In this document: piece by piece, positions 10,012 through 20,055 of the stretch
How positions within the stretch are numbered: the stretch's first letter is position 1
How the letters are laid out: each line of letters opens with the position of its first letter
Origin: Roseibium alexandrii DFL-11
GTDB taxonomy: Bacteria > Pseudomonadota > Alphaproteobacteria > Rhizobiales > Stappiaceae
DNA length: 64,000 bases
NCBI RefSeq assembly: GCF_000158095.2
Contig: NZ_CM011002.1
Location: 3,195,203 to 3,259,202, forward strand
Direction: 5' to 3'
Notes under the pieces: generated by a model
What the model was told of the DNA's origin: nothing
The model's input: only the letters and a program-made list of their open reading frames with translations
Database searches by the model: none
Made by a program: the position numbers and the translations under genes

Positions 10012-10464
10012 ATGAGTGAATGGCGCGTTTATCTCTCCGGTGAGATTCACACCGACTGGCGCGAACAGATCGTTAGCGCAACAGAGGCCGCCGGATTGCC
10101 GGTCAGTTTTTCTGCACCGGTCACCAACCACGAGGCCAGCGACGATTGCGGCGCAGCGATTCTCGGCAGCGAAGACAAAAAGTTCTGGTACGATCACAAA
10201 GGCGCTAAGGTGAATGCCATCCGCACCCGGACACTGATCGAAAAGGCCGATATCGTCGTTGTCCGGTTCGGCGACAAGTACAAGCAATGGAATGCTGCCT
10301 TCGATGCCGGCTACGCTTCAGCCCTTGGTAAGTCATTGATCATACTTCACGATCCGTCCTTGACCCATCCACTGAAGGAAGTTGATGCTGCAGCTCTTGC
10401 TGTCGCGGAAACCCCGGACCAGATCGTTAAAATCCTCAACTACGTCATCAACGCAGAACTCTAA
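10012..10464 (+). CDS. YtoQ family protein
   Basis: A 150-residue soluble protein matching YtoQ throughout: it begins MSEWRVYLSGEIHTDWR and has the conserved stretch KFWYDHKGAKVNAIRTRTLI and the end region KSLIILHDPSLTHPLKEVD. The family has a nucleoside 2-deoxyribosyltransferase-like fold, but its biochemical role is not established. The start at 10012 is preceded by AAAGGCAAGAAC; an upstream in-frame extension back to 9928 has no family support. Monocistronic. Confidence 0.88.
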   Translation: MSEWRVYLSGEIHTDWREQIVSATEAAGLPVSFSAPVTNHEASDDCGAAILGSEDKKFWYDHKGAKVNAIRTRTLIEKADIVVVRFGDKYKQWNAAFDAGYASALGKSLIILHDPSLTHPLKEVDAAALAVAETPDQIVKILNYVINAEL

Positions 10465-10735
10465 GTTCAACCGCCCAATCTTGTATTTAACGATTGAGCA
10501 ACCATATCAAGTCAGTCTAAGTGGTCTGAGTTCATACGAAGACTGCTCAGACCGGCTGTAGTTTTTGGTTTTGTGCCGCTTGTATTTTCTTCCTAATTGG
10601 AACAAGCGCCAGACAAGCTTCCCGCTGCAGACTTGTATTTTAGTATTACAATAAAGAACTGTCATCAAAGCTTTGAAATGCTGCGCTAGACAAGCGCGCT
10701 GATGCTTTGATGCAAGAAATTGGAAAGAAGACTCC

Positions 10736-10936
10736 ATGCTACATGGAAACGTAAAATGGTTTGATAAGGGCCGCGGTGTCGGCACCATCGAACCCGAAGA
10801 CGGGGACGACATCCTCGTTGACATCACGGCTTTGCGCCGGTCCGGCATCGACTCGCTGAAGGAAGGCCAACTCGTGGCATTCGATCTTGAGTGGCGCCGT
10901 GGCCAGATGGTCGCCGAAGACCTCAAAGTCCTGTAA
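10736..10936 (+). CDS. Cold-shock-like (CSD) protein
   Basis: A 66-residue single OB-fold protein. It opens MLHGNVKWFDKGRGVGTIEPEDG, in which KWFDKGRGVGTIEPEDG is a diverged RNP1 region (normally KWFNxxKGFGFI), then DILVDITALRR in place of the usual DVFVHxSAI RNP2. The aromatic Phe residues of both motifs are partly lost (GTIEP for GFITP, LVDIT for FVHIS), so nucleic-acid binding may be weak or altered. GGAAAGAAG precedes the start, and a strong terminator follows. The 271 bases upstream could hold a long leader. Confidence 0.85.
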   Translation: MLHGNVKWFDKGRGVGTIEPEDGDDILVDITALRRSGIDSLKEGQLVAFDLEWRRGQMVAEDLKVL

Positions 10937-10962
10937 GGCCAATCGGCACTTGCGGTATGGAA

Positions 10963-10985
10963 GGGCGGTTTCACCGCCCTTTTTT
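10963..10985 (+). terminator. Rho-independent terminator after the cold-shock-like gene
   Basis: GGGCGG-TTTCA-CCGCCC followed by TTTTTT, 26 bases after the stop codon: a compact, perfect intrinsic terminator. Confidence 0.92.
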
Positions 10986-11064
10986 GTTGGCCAATCCCCA
11001 GAAACACTCTTGCCTGAAACTGGTTTTGCGCGTTTCCTTCAAGTTGTATTGAAGGAACAATTCT

Positions 11065-12333
11065 TTGCCCGGCCGCCCGAAGCGATCCAACGCGCTTATC
11101 TTCATCTTCATTACCTTGACCATCAATGCGATGGGCATCGGTCTCATGATGCCGGTGATGCCGAGCTTATTGACCGAACTCACCAGCCTGCCTGTCGGTG
11201 AAGCTGCGCTTTGGGGCGGATGGCTGAGTGTCGTATTTGCCTTGATGCAGTTTTTGTTCGGTCCAACGCTTGGCAGTCTGTCAGACAGGTTCGGACGCCG
11301 GCCCGTTTTACTTATTTCGACGCTGACCGTGGCGGCAGATTACCTCCTGATTGCTCTGTCCTGGAACCTTGCGGTGCTGTTCATTGCCCGAATGATCTCC
11401 GGGATTGCCGGTGCCACCTACTCTGCGGGAGCGGCTTACATTGCAGATATCTCGGAGAAGGAAGACCGGGCGAAGAATTTCGGCCTTCTTGGTGCGGCCT
11501 TTGGCGTCGGCTTCGTGCTGGGACCGGTCATTGGAGGACTGCTTGGGGAGTATGGATCCCGAGCCCCGTTCTACGCCGGTGCTACATTATCCTTCGTCAA
11601 CTTCCTTTTTGGCTATTTTGTGCTGCCAGAAACACTGAAACCGGAAAACCAGCGGGCCTTCAACTGGAAGCGCGCCAATCCATTCGGCGCCTTAAAACAC
11701 ATTTCTTCCAACAAGGAGGTGCGTGTGCTCCTATTGGCGCTTCTTCTGTTTGACATTGCCCACTACGTTTATCCAGCTGTCTGGAGCTATTTCACTGCAG
11801 AAGTCTTTGCCTGGACCCCAGCCGATATCGGCTTGTCCCTTGCCGTGGTCGGGTTCGGTTATGCATTCGTGCAAGGGTATCTTATCCGCGTTTTGGACCG
11901 CCGGATCGGGACCGGCGCCATTCTCATGATTGGCCTCACCTGCAACCTGGTTGCGTTTGTTGCTCTCTCCGTCGCTGAAAGCGGCTGGGTCGCTTATGCG
12001 TTTATTGGATTTGCTGTCACCGGCGCGCTTGCGACACCTGCCTTTACCGGCTTGATGTCCAACCGCGTTCCCGACAACGCGCAAGGCGAACTGCAGGGTC
12101 TGATCGCGAGTGCAGCTGGGCTTGCCATGATCATCAGCCCATTTGTCATGACCCAGAGCTTTTCCTTTTTTACGAGGGACGGGACAGACCTTTACTTCCC
12201 AGGCATCCCGTTTGTGATTGCCGCAGTGCTGATCTCATTATCTGGCTTAATCGCACTCCCGTTCCTCAAAAATCAACGGATCGCCTTAGCAAACACGCAA
12301 ACGGCCCCTTCGCAAACGCCGGTGAAAGAATGA
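11065..12333 (+). CDS. MFS drug-efflux transporter, TetA-like
   Basis: A 422-residue major facilitator with 12 predicted membrane helices. Motif A between TM2 and TM3 reads [14 protein letters not shown], and TM5 carries the antiporter-type [12 protein letters not shown], both typical of the DHA1/TetA group of proton-driven drug exporters. The substrate is not predictable; true tetracycline transport is only one option. The start is TTG, chosen because GAAGGAAC lies at proper distance and the next Met (in TM1) would cut the helix. The stop overlaps the following esterase gene by 4 bases. Confidence 0.87.
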   Translation: MPGRPKRSNALIFIFITLTINAMGIGLMMPVMPSLLTELTSLPVGEAALWGGWLSVVFALMQFLFGPTLGSLSDRFGRRPVLLISTLTVAADYLLIALSWNLAVLFIARMISGIAGATYSAGAAYIADISEKEDRAKNFGLLGAAFGVGFVLGPVIGGLLGEYGSRAPFYAGATLSFVNFLFGYFVLPETLKPENQRAFNWKRANPFGALKHISSNKEVRVLLLALLLFDIAHYVYPAVWSYFTAEVFAWTPADIGLSLAVVGFGYAFVQGYLIRVLDRRIGTGAILMIGLTCNLVAFVALSVAESGWVAYAFIGFAVTGALATPAFTGLMSNRVPDNAQGELQGLIASAAGLAMIISPFVMTQSFSFFTRDGTDLYFPGIPFVIAAVLISLSGLIALPFLKNQRIALANTQTAPSQTPVKE

Positions 12334-12998
12334 CCTCTTCTGCGTTCAACCCGTCTCTTGACGGGCCTCGTCTTGCACCGCTCTCCGGAGGCGCTACAGA
12401 ACAACTGGTCGTCATCCTCCATGGCTATGGCGCCGACGGCACGGACCTCATTGATCTCGGCAGGGCCTGGCAAGAGGCTCTTCCCAACGCAGCTTTCGTT
12501 GCGCCCAATGCTCCTGAACCCTTGCCATTTGAAGCCTTTGGAGGGCGGCAGTGGTTTGCCCTGGAGGAGCGGACACCGCGGGAGTACGAAATCGGTGCCC
12601 AGGCAGCCCAACCGGTGCTCGACCGGTTTCTAGATGCCGAACTGATCTCCCTGGGTCTCAACGATGCGGCTCTTGCATTGGTTGGGTTCAGTCAGGGGGC
12701 CATGATGACGTTTCAAACGGGTCTGCGCCGGAAAACGCCGCCCGCCTGCCTTGTGGCCTTTTCAGGTCTTTTGCCCGGAATTGCAGCGCTCCCGATCCTC
12801 CCAGCACCTCCTACAACCTTGATTGTGCATGGTGCTGATGATGACGTCGTTCCTGCCTACCATCTGGAGGCCGCGCGAACTGCGCTAATGCAGGCTGGTG
12901 TAACCGTAGAAGCGCATTGCCTGGATGATTTGGGACATGGCATTGACGAGCGCGGGCTCATTTTGGGGCGCCAGTTTCTTGAAAAGGCATTCCTCTAG
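12330..12998 (+). CDS. Alpha/beta hydrolase, phospholipase/carboxylesterase family
   Basis: A 222-residue serine hydrolase of the YpfH/carboxylesterase-2 type. The oxyanion-hole region is HGYGADG (31-37), the nucleophile elbow GFSQG places Ser121, the acid is Asp171 or 172 in GADDDVVP, and the base is His203 in LGHGID. Length and motif order match the family. The substrate is probably a short acyl ester. It is coupled to the MFS gene by ATGA overlap, so exporter and esterase are probably made together; whether they act on one compound is speculation. Confidence 0.88.
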   Translation: MTSSAFNPSLDGPRLAPLSGGATEQLVVILHGYGADGTDLIDLGRAWQEALPNAAFVAPNAPEPLPFEAFGGRQWFALEERTPREYEIGAQAAQPVLDRFLDAELISLGLNDAALALVGFSQGAMMTFQTGLRRKTPPACLVAFSGLLPGIAALPILPAPPTTLIVHGADDDVVPAYHLEAARTALMQAGVTVEAHCLDDLGHGIDERGLILGRQFLEKAFL

Positions 12999-13102
12999 CC
13001 GTCAAATGATCCCCGGCAATTGGTTAATGGCTTCTTAACGGTTTTGATCCAGTCTCCCAGTGAAGTGTCTCCTTGTTAAATGGGGATTTTTCGGAGCGCG
13101 TC

Positions 13103-13693
13103 ATGCAAATTTCGATTGAAACCACAACACAAAGCACCAGCCTGTTGTCCGCGTCGTTTCAAGGCTCCGGAAACCCGTCTGCAAAGCCGGAGACTGAAGA
13201 CGGAAAGCCAGGACAACCGCCCAAGGACACGGCCGTCAGCCTATTGGAGGCTGCCTCGCAAAAGGCAGAAGAAGACGCCGTGGTGATTGCAGCCCTTCGT
13301 GAAGCCGTTGAAGACGGCAAAGAGGGCGACGATGACGAGAAAGAAGGCGCTCTGGCGACCGTCGAGGATTATCAGAAAACGGCTGGTCAGTTGAAATCGG
13401 CACTCGGCGAAGATGGCAGTGTCTCCAGTGCTTCCGTCGCCTATGAAAGCGCGACAATCTCGACAACAACGATTGAAGCCGAGATCGACGGGGAAACCCT
13501 TTCTGCGCAGTTCGTCTCGTTCGAACGGGTGTCCTTCAATTCCGAGACCGGGCTCTCGGTGCGCTCTGCAAACGCTTCCACCATTGAAGGCGAATTTGAC
13601 AACGGATCCTTCAGCTACCAAAGCGCTGCAGTCAGCGAGCTCTACGCTGGTACGGGGTCACAGGTTTCCAATCTGGCTGGCCTGACCGCTTGA
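13103..13693 (+). CDS. Hypothetical protein, Ser/Glu/Ala-rich
   Basis: Not a family I recognise. The 196-residue product has no signal peptide or membrane helix. Its first 110 residues are low complexity and very acidic (EDGKEGDDDEKEG), and the rest is rich in Ser/Thr with beta-like alternation (VAYESATISTTTIEAEIDGE). Such composition suggests a partly disordered cytoplasmic or exported protein. The Met at 13103 has GGAG six bases upstream; a TTG at 13073 in frame has none. Monocistronic, ending before a convergent M42 peptidase gene. Confidence 0.7.
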   Translation: MQISIETTTQSTSLLSASFQGSGNPSAKPETEDGKPGQPPKDTAVSLLEAASQKAEEDAVVIAALREAVEDGKEGDDDEKEGALATVEDYQKTAGQLKSALGEDGSVSSASVAYESATISTTTIEAEIDGETLSAQFVSFERVSFNSETGLSVRSANASTIEGEFDNGSFSYQSAAVSELYAGTGSQVSNLAGLTA

Positions 13694-13708
13694 TACAAAA
13701 CACCGAGC

Positions 13709-13739
13709 AAAAAAAGCCCAGGGCACTGAACGCGCCCTG
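13709..13739 (-). terminator. Rho-independent terminator for the M42 peptidase gene
   Basis: Read on the minus strand: CAGGGC-9 nt loop-GCCCTG followed by GGGCTTTTTTT. It lies just downstream of the leftward peptidase gene and between two convergent genes. Confidence 0.75.
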
Positions 13740-13752
13740 AGCAGACACATCA

Positions 13753-14796
13753 TCAAGCTTTTTTCAGATACGCGGCAAGAATGTCGAGGGCTGCCTGAAG
13801 GTCTGACTTATGGATCATCTCGGTGACCGTGTGGATGTAGCGGGTGCCGACCACGATCCCGACAGCTTTCGCACCAGCCGCCGCCTGCTGAGCAGCCGCA
13901 CCGTCCTGACCACCTGCTGCAAGCATTGTGCGCTGATACGAAATCTCTTCCTTCTGAGCCAGCGCTTCAATCTCCTTCACCAGATCACGATCGGCAATGA
14001 AGCTGGAGTCCTTGACATGAAGGCCGAACCCTTCGCCCTGCACCGTGGTGCGATCCTGTTCCGGAACTCCCGGCGTATCGCAGGCCAGTGTAACGTCGAT
14101 GCCCAGTCCGATGTCCGGTTTGATTGCGAAGGACGCGGTGCGTGCACCCCGCAGACCGACCTCTTCCTGGCAGGTGAAGGCGACATGGATTTCACATTCG
14201 TGCTTGGATTTGCCCAGCGCCTTGATGGCCTCGATCCCCAGCCAGCAGGCAATCCGGTTGTCCAGCGCCTTTGACACGACCTTTTCGCCGATTTCGATCA
14301 AAGGCTCATCCATGGTGACCATATCACCGACCTTGATGAGATCCTTGGTGCTGTCTCTAAGACCCAGGTCCACGACAAAGTCCTTGGGCTCGGGCACCTT
14401 CTTGCGTTCCTCGGGAGAAGAAATGTGGATTGGCTTTCCGCCGGGGTTCATGACGCCCTTGTAGTCGCCATCGTCCGTCGAGACGAGCACGCGGCGGGAG
14501 AACAGGTTGCGCGCGTCAAAGCCACCGACCGGCTGAACATGCACAAAGCCCTTGTCGGTCACGTGCGAAACCAAAAAACCGATCTCGTCCATGTGACACA
14601 GCAGCATGACCTTCTTCGGGTCCCCTTTCTTCGGCTTCTTGCGAGAATTCCGGCGGCAAAGCAGCGAGCCCATGGGGTCCGTTGTCACCTCATCGAAGAG
14701 CCCTTCGATTTCGGATTTGATCAAATCCCGAACCCGATGCTCATGACCCGGCACACCTGGTGTTTCACAAAGACGTCGAAGCAGATCGATATTCAT
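13753..14796 (-). CDS. M42 family metallopeptidase (FrvX-like glutamyl aminopeptidase type)
   Basis: A 347-residue dinuclear-metal aminopeptidase. The expected ligands are all visible: His68 (CHMDEIG), bridging Asp179 (KALDNR), the catalytic/ligand pair Glu211-Glu212 (CQEEVG), Asp234 (GIDVT) and a late His in RYIHT. Length and spacing match cytosolic M42 enzymes, which form large dodecamers and trim short peptides. The gene stands alone with its own terminator; no osmolyte (NAGGN) biosynthesis genes lie next to it. Confidence 0.9.
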   Translation of the reverse strand: MNIDLLRRLCETPGVPGHEHRVRDLIKSEIEGLFDEVTTDPMGSLLCRRNSRKKPKKGDPKKVMLLCHMDEIGFLVSHVTDKGFVHVQPVGGFDARNLFSRRVLVSTDDGDYKGVMNPGGKPIHISSPEERKKVPEPKDFVVDLGLRDSTKDLIKVGDMVTMDEPLIEIGEKVVSKALDNRIACWLGIEAIKALGKSKHECEIHVAFTCQEEVGLRGARTASFAIKPDIGLGIDVTLACDTPGVPEQDRTTVQGEGFGLHVKDSSFIADRDLVKEIEALAQKEEISYQRTMLAAGGQDGAAAQQAAAGAKAVGIVVGTRYIHTVTEMIHKSDLQAALDILAAYLKKA

Positions 14797-15081
14797 GGAA
14801 TGTCCTGTTTGGTATGAAAATCGTCGCGATCCTACTCTGAAATCTCAGGCTGGACAAAGGCTGAGTGCAAACAGGCCTTCTTCTATCGCCTAGAAAAGCG
14901 CCACATACCGCGACAAGATTTACCAAATTCAAGTTATGTTGGCATTCTGCGGCTGAATCTCACCAACTGCCATTGCTGTGACGCAATTCCCGTCAAATAA
15001 TTGGTTTTGGTAAAACAAGGCATTCAGGCGACGTTACGGCAAGTCGACTGGAAACCCATCAATTGAACAAGGGGATTTTTC

Positions 15082-16167
15082 ATGACCCAGAAAAAGCGCT
15101 TCATACTCTCCATTGATGGTGGTGGTGTCCGGGGTCTGATCCCGTTGCGCATTCTGGAGTCTCTGGAGAGCCGCCTCGTGCACCGTGGCGTTACGCAGCC
15201 GATGCACGAGCTCTTCGATCTCATGGCCGGCACCTCGACCGGCGGTTTGATTGCAGCCGGACTTTCCGCCCCAAGGCCTGGCGGCAACAAGGGAGAAGCC
15301 GCGGCAACGATCTCCGAACTTCGGACATTTTATGAGCGCGATGCCCGCGAGGTTTTTTCATACTCGCTAAGCGCGCGCCTTGCCCGTGCATTCACCAATC
15401 CGCTTGGTCTTTTCGATGAAACCTATGATGCCCGTCCTCTAGAAAAGATCCTGAAGGAGCAATTCGGATGGACGTCCATGGCAAGCGGCCTGTGCAAGCT
15501 GGTGCTCACCGCCTATGACATTGAGCAGCGCAAGGCCGTGTTCATGACCAATGGGCTGGAGCAAAACGGCAGCCGGCCTGACGATTATTATTTCTGGCAG
15601 GCTGTGCGGGCAACAACCGCAGCCCCCTCCTATTTCGAACCGGCAAAAATCGAAAACCTGACCCGCAAGCGCGAAGAACCCATGGTGGACGGTGGCGTCT
15701 TCATGAACGATCCGACCATTGCGGCCTATCTGGAAGCGCGCAAACTTGGTTGGGATACCGAAGAGTTGGTCATCATTTCGCTCGGGACGGGACGTGCTCA
15801 AGAACGAAACTTCTCCTATCAGGAGGCCGTTGGTTGGGGAGCCCTTGGTTGGATGCAGCCGTCCAAGGGTGTGCCAATCCTTTCGATCTTCTCAGATGGC
15901 CAAACCCAGACGGCATCCTATCAGGCGACCCACTTGTTCAATGAGCTGCCCAATGTCACCTATCATAGGATCGAAGGGGAGCTAGAGGCGAGCGCTGAAG
16001 ACTTCGACAACGCACGCCCAGGCAATATTTTGACCTTGAACGGTGCTGCCGATCGCATGATCCGCGACAATACGGTGCTTCTGGATAACCTTGCAGATCT
16101 GTTGAAGGATCACGCGGAAACGCGGGAAAAAGATGCCAGCGATGCCGTTTTGGGGCATGCTGCATAA
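15082..16167 (+). CDS. Patatin-like phospholipase
   Basis: A 361-residue acyl hydrolase of the CapV/COG3621 type. The glycine-rich oxyanion loop is DGGGVRG (12-18), the nucleophile elbow GTSTG gives Ser52, and the catalytic Asp203 lies in VDGGVFMND, so the Ser-Asp dyad is complete. No signal peptide is present, so it is cytoplasmic or membrane-associated. It resembles the effector of CBASS systems, but no CD-NTase, Cap2 or Cap3 gene is near. AAGGGGATT precedes the start. Confidence 0.88.
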   Translation: MTQKKRFILSIDGGGVRGLIPLRILESLESRLVHRGVTQPMHELFDLMAGTSTGGLIAAGLSAPRPGGNKGEAAATISELRTFYERDAREVFSYSLSARLARAFTNPLGLFDETYDARPLEKILKEQFGWTSMASGLCKLVLTAYDIEQRKAVFMTNGLEQNGSRPDDYYFWQAVRATTAAPSYFEPAKIENLTRKREEPMVDGGVFMNDPTIAAYLEARKLGWDTEELVIISLGTGRAQERNFSYQEAVGWGALGWMQPSKGVPILSIFSDGQTQTASYQATHLFNELPNVTYHRIEGELEASAEDFDNARPGNILTLNGAADRMIRDNTVLLDNLADLLKDHAETREKDASDAVLGHAA

Positions 16168-16199
16168 AAGGGCGCCCGAAACCTCAGGAGCCAGCATCT

Positions 16200-17321
16200 T
16201 TGTGCACTTGGTTTCGGCCACAGAGCATGAGGTCCGCCGTGACACATCGCAACTTCGCAAGCCGGAAAAAAACCACGCTTAAGGCAATCGTCTTTGCCTT
16301 TGGCGCACTCCCGTTGTTGCCTTTGACAGGTGTTGCGGCAGAACCCGTTCCATCTGCAAAACCCGGCACGGTCAATCCAACAACGGCTTCCGCGGTCCAG
16401 AAGGTGGCCGGAATTCCAATTCCGGCTGAAAAGCGGGCCGTACCGGAGGGGTATCAACCGTCCAAGCCTAAGCTCGTGTTGCGTGGCAGTCAGCCCGCCA
16501 AGGACTATTTTGGCTATGTGGACGGTCCTGCCCCTTTGAAAGCCCGCGCCATTGGCTCCTATGCAAAGGGATGTCTTGCCGGCGGGTCCATGCTGCCAAC
16601 CGATGGACCGACTTGGCAAGCAATGCGTCTGTCACGCAACCGCAACTGGGGCCATCCGGAGTTAATCGATTTTCTCAAAGATCTTGCCAAGGACGCACCG
16701 GGCCTTGGCTGGAACGGACTTCTCGTGGGTGACCTTGCACAGCCGCGCGGCGGGCCCATGGTGTCAGGACATGCCAGCCACCAGATTGGCCTGGATGCCG
16801 ACATCTGGTTGACCGAAATGCCGCAGCGCCGGCTGACGCCCGAAGAGCGGGAACAGATTTCTGCGATCTCCATGCTGAAAGGCCGGCTTGATGTGAAAGG
16901 CGCGGACCGCAGAGTCGATCCGAAGAAATGGACCGATATACATGCACGGCTGATCCGGCGCGCAGCATCAGACAAACGGGTTGCCCGGATCTTCGTGAAC
17001 CCGACCATCAAAAAGGCACTATGCGAGTTTGAAACCAGCCGCAACCGGGCCTGGCTTCGCAAGGTGCGCCCATGGTGGGGACATCACTACCACTTCCATG
17101 TGCGGCTCTCCTGCCCGTCTGGAAGCGGCGGCTGCAAAAACCAAAACCCGCCGCCGCCGGGCGATGGCTGCGGTGAACACCTGACCTACTGGCTCTCCGA
17201 TGAGCCTTGGGTTCCAAAGAACCCGCCCAAAGCCGGTGAAAAACCGAAAATCGTTAAGAAACGACCGATGGCCTTGGCAGCGTTACCAACGGCCTGTCAA
17301 AGTGTTCTGACTGCGAACTGA
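16200..17321 (+). CDS. mepA: Penicillin-insensitive murein endopeptidase MepA
   Basis: Cleaves D-alanyl-meso-diaminopimelyl cross-links in peptidoglycan, in the periplasm. A basic N terminus and hydrophobic stretch ending near GVAAEP form a signal peptide. The LAS-type zinc site is seen as GHASHQIGLDADIW and HHYHFHVRLSCP, matching the His/Asp/His ligands of E. coli MepA. The 373 residues exceed E. coli MepA (274) through N-terminal and C-terminal Lys/Pro-rich additions. The TTG start has AGGAG at fair distance; an ATG at 16227 is an equally possible start. Confidence 0.9.
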   Translation: MCTWFRPQSMRSAVTHRNFASRKKTTLKAIVFAFGALPLLPLTGVAAEPVPSAKPGTVNPTTASAVQKVAGIPIPAEKRAVPEGYQPSKPKLVLRGSQPAKDYFGYVDGPAPLKARAIGSYAKGCLAGGSMLPTDGPTWQAMRLSRNRNWGHPELIDFLKDLAKDAPGLGWNGLLVGDLAQPRGGPMVSGHASHQIGLDADIWLTEMPQRRLTPEEREQISAISMLKGRLDVKGADRRVDPKKWTDIHARLIRRAASDKRVARIFVNPTIKKALCEFETSRNRAWLRKVRPWWGHHYHFHVRLSCPSGSGGCKNQNPPPPGDGCGEHLTYWLSDEPWVPKNPPKAGEKPKIVKKRPMALAALPTACQSVLTAN

Positions 17322-17341
17322 TAGGGGCAGAATGCTCCCCT

Positions 17342-17860
17342 TCAAACGTCCGGACTGTCCAAACCGGGCGTGACGATTTTCGTCAAGAAAACCAGATCCA
17401 GCCAGCGGCCGAACTTTGTTCCAGCCTCCGGTAACCTGCCGGCGATTTCAAATCCAAGCTTTTTGTGAAGAGCAATTGATGCGGTGTTGTCTCCATCGAC
17501 CACCCCGACAAGCACATGCACCTCTTGCGCCTGCGCTTTATCGATGAGCTGTTGCAAAAGCTTTGCCCCGATCCCCTGCCCTTGGAAATCTGGATCAACA
17601 TAGACTGTGTGTTCGAGGGTCTTGCGATAGCCTTCCCGCGGGCGAAACGCTCCATAGCTGGCAAAGCCAATCAGTTTGTCTTCCGGGCTGGTCGCGACGA
17701 TGACCGGCCAGCCTGCGTTCTGACGCGTTTCGAACCAGGTGATGCGTTCATCCAGCGTTTCTTCTTGTGACGTCCAAGCCGCTGTTGTTTCCCGGACGGC
17801 CTGATTATAAAGCGCAAGAATCGCCGGTATATCGCCCGGCTCGGCATCTCTGAGTGGCAT
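17342..17860 (-). CDS. GNAT family N-acetyltransferase (phosphinothricin/methionine-sulfoximine acetyltransferase-like)
   Basis: A 172-residue acetyltransferase. The acetyl-CoA motif A is visible as VYVDPDFQGQGIGAKLL (QGQGIG), followed by the Asn/His-Lys-Leu-Gly-Phe end (ALHKKLGFE) and GRWLDLVF, typical of the PAT/YncA branch that acetylates methionine sulfoximine, phosphinothricin or similar amines. The Met at 17860 begins exactly where the family does (MPLRDAEPGDIPAI); a longer frame reaches back to 17911 but has no support. Real substrate unknown. Monocistronic. Confidence 0.88.
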   Translation of the reverse strand: MPLRDAEPGDIPAILALYNQAVRETTAAWTSQEETLDERITWFETRQNAGWPVIVATSPEDKLIGFASYGAFRPREGYRKTLEHTVYVDPDFQGQGIGAKLLQQLIDKAQAQEVHVLVGVVDGDNTASIALHKKLGFEIAGRLPEAGTKFGRWLDLVFLTKIVTPGLDSPDV

Positions 17861-18091
17861 AAAACGATCATCTTTTTGTAAAGGCGCACGGCAGAATACC
17901 GACGGCCACATGTTTCGTTGTTGATCGTACTGGTCGAGCGGAAATTACGCAATAATGTCAGGCATCCGCGGCCAATACGCGCACCTTGAATGAAGTGCTG
18001 AGCCTGAAAACAGAACCCAGCACAATTATTCCTTCGCTTTTCCGCAGCAACGCGCCGCAATCCTCTGGTAGAAACGGGATTGCGGTGGTAA

Positions 18092-19906
18092 ATGGGCGCC
18101 ATGACGACGAAGACGCTTTCCAACATCCGCAATTTCTCAATCGTTGCCCACATCGATCACGGCAAATCGACGCTTGCTGACCGGCTGATCCAGATGACAG
18201 GCACTGTGACCGATCGGGAAATGACCGAACAGCTCCTCGATTCCATGGACATCGAGCGCGAGCGGGGCATCACGATCAAGGCACAGACCGTGCGCTTGAT
18301 CTACAATGCCAAGGACGGTCAGCAGTATATTCTGAACCTGATTGACACTCCGGGCCACGTCGACTTTGCGTATGAGGTTTCGCGGTCACTTGCAGCGTGC
18401 GAGGGCTCGCTTCTGGTGGTCGATGCGTCCCAGGGCGTGGAAGCGCAAACCCTTGCAAACGTGTATCAGGCAATCGAAAACGACCATGAAATCGTTCCTG
18501 TCCTGAACAAGGTTGACCTGCCTGCGGCCGAACCAGAACGGATCCAGGAACAGATTGAAGATGTCATCGGCATCGATGCCTCTGAAGCCTGCATGATCTC
18601 GGCAAAAACGGGTCTTGGTGTTGACACGGTTCTGGAAGCCATCGTTGCAAAACTTCCTGCGCCGGAAGGCGATCCGGACGACACGCTGAAGGCCATGCTG
18701 GTCGACAGCTGGTATGACACCTATCTCGGCGTTATGGTTCTCGTTAGGGTCATCAATGGTTCTCTCAAAAAGGGCCAGAAGATCAAGATGATGGGCACCG
18801 GCGCTGCCTATGACGTGGACCGGGTCGGCGTCATGACACCGAAATTTTTGCAGGTCGACGAGCTTAAGGCCGGCGAGATCGGTGTTATTACCGGGTCCAT
18901 CAAGGAAGTGGCCGACACACGCGTCGGCGACACCATCACCCTTGAGAAAAAACCTTGCACCGAGGCGCTCCCCGGCTTCAAACCGGCTCAGCCTGTGGTC
19001 TTCTGCGGTCTCTTCCCTGTTGATGCCAACGACTTTGAAGATCTGCGGGCTGCCATGGGCAAGCTTCGTCTCAACGACGCCAGCTTCTCTTTTGAAATGG
19101 AAACATCGGCGGCACTCGGCTTCGGCTTCCGGTGTGGCTTCCTGGGGCTGCTGCACCTGGAAATCATTCAGGAACGCTTGTCCCGTGAATTCAATCTCGA
19201 TCTGATCGCGACAGCGCCATCGGTGGTCTACCAAATGACCATGACCGACGGTACCGACATTGATCTGCATAACCCGGCCGACATGCCGGAAGTGGTGAAG
19301 ATCTCTGAAATCCGCGAGCCATGGATCCGCGCCTCCATCATGACGCCGGACGACTATCTCGGCGGCATTTTGAAACTGTGCCAGGAGCGGCGCGGCATCC
19401 AGGTGGATCTATCTTATGTCGGCAGCCGCGCGCTGGTTGCTTACGATCTGCCGCTCAACGAAGTTGTTTTCGACTTTTACGACCGGCTGAAGTCGATTTC
19501 CAAGGGCTACGCATCCTTCGACTACCAGATCTCCGACTATCGGGCTGGAGACCTCGTCAAGATGTCGATCCTCGTCAATGACGAACCGGTCGACGCATTG
19601 TCAGTCCTGGTGCATCGGTCTCAGGCGGAGCGACGTGGCCGGGCGATGGTGGAAAAGCTGAAAGAGCTAATCCCGCGGCATATGTTCAAGATCCCGATCC
19701 AGGCTGCGATCGGGGGCAAGGTGATTGCCCGTGAAACCCTGTCTGCACTGCGAAAGGATGTGACCGCGAAGTGTTACGGCGGCGATGCCACCCGTAAGCG
19801 GAAGCTTCTGGAAAAGCAGAAGGCGGGCAAGAAGAAGATGCGCCAGTTCGGCAAGGTGGAAATTCCGCAAGAGGCCTTTATTCAAGCCCTCAAGATGGAT
19901 GAGTGA
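18092..19906 (+). CDS. lepA: Translation elongation factor 4 (back-translocating GTPase LepA)
   Basis: A ribosome-bound GTPase that remodels stalled or early 70S complexes. G1 is [10 protein letters not shown]3 is DTPGH and G4 is NKVD, followed by EF-G-like domains II, III and V and the unique C-terminal domain with basic tail ([19 protein letters not shown]). Full length for the family at about 600 residues. Either 18092 (GGTGG three bases upstream) or 18101 ([12 protein letters not shown], the usual family start) could begin translation. A strong terminator follows, so it is transcribed alone. Confidence 0.96.
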   Translation: MGAMTTKTLSNIRNFSIVAHIDHGKSTLADRLIQMTGTVTDREMTEQLLDSMDIERERGITIKAQTVRLIYNAKDGQQYILNLIDTPGHVDFAYEVSRSLAACEGSLLVVDASQGVEAQTLANVYQAIENDHEIVPVLNKVDLPAAEPERIQEQIEDVIGIDASEACMISAKTGLGVDTVLEAIVAKLPAPEGDPDDTLKAMLVDSWYDTYLGVMVLVRVINGSLKKGQKIKMMGTGAAYDVDRVGVMTPKFLQVDELKAGEIGVITGSIKEVADTRVGDTITLEKKPCTEALPGFKPAQPVVFCGLFPVDANDFEDLRAAMGKLRLNDASFSFEMETSAALGFGFRCGFLGLLHLEIIQERLSREFNLDLIATAPSVVYQMTMTDGTDIDLHNPADMPEVVKISEIREPWIRASIMTPDDYLGGILKLCQERRGIQVDLSYVGSRALVAYDLPLNEVVFDFYDRLKSISKGYASFDYQISDYRAGDLVKMSILVNDEPVDALSVLVHRSQAERRGRAMVEKLKELIPRHMFKIPIQAAIGGKVIARETLSALRKDVTAKCYGGDATRKRKLLEKQKAGKKKMRQFGKVEIPQEAFIQALKMDE

Positions 19907-19946
19907 GTAGTTTCTGTACCGCTTGCCTGTAAAAGACAACACACAG

Positions 19947-19981
19947 AAACGGCGCCGGGTTTTCACCCAGGCGCCGTTTTC
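19947..19981 (+). terminator. Rho-independent terminator after lepA
   Basis: AAACGGCGCC and GGCGCCGTTTT form a perfect stem around GGGTTTTCACCCA, which itself can pair, and the stem ends in a T tract. Confidence 0.9.
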
Positions 19982-20055
19982 TATTCCAGTGATTAAACCG
20001 ACCGGCCATGGCCGATCAGAAGTCTAGAGGCCGGTTCGAAAACCGGCCGGTTGGC

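Noticed and set aside
15082..16167. CBASS operon centred on the patatin gene
   Set aside because: Neighbours are mepA and an M42 peptidase; no cyclase, Cap2/Cap3 or sensor gene is near, so only a solitary phospholipase is supported.
18386..19270. 294-residue open frame on the minus strand opposite lepA
   Set aside because: It shadows the lepA coding frame; no family features, while LepA motifs are complete.
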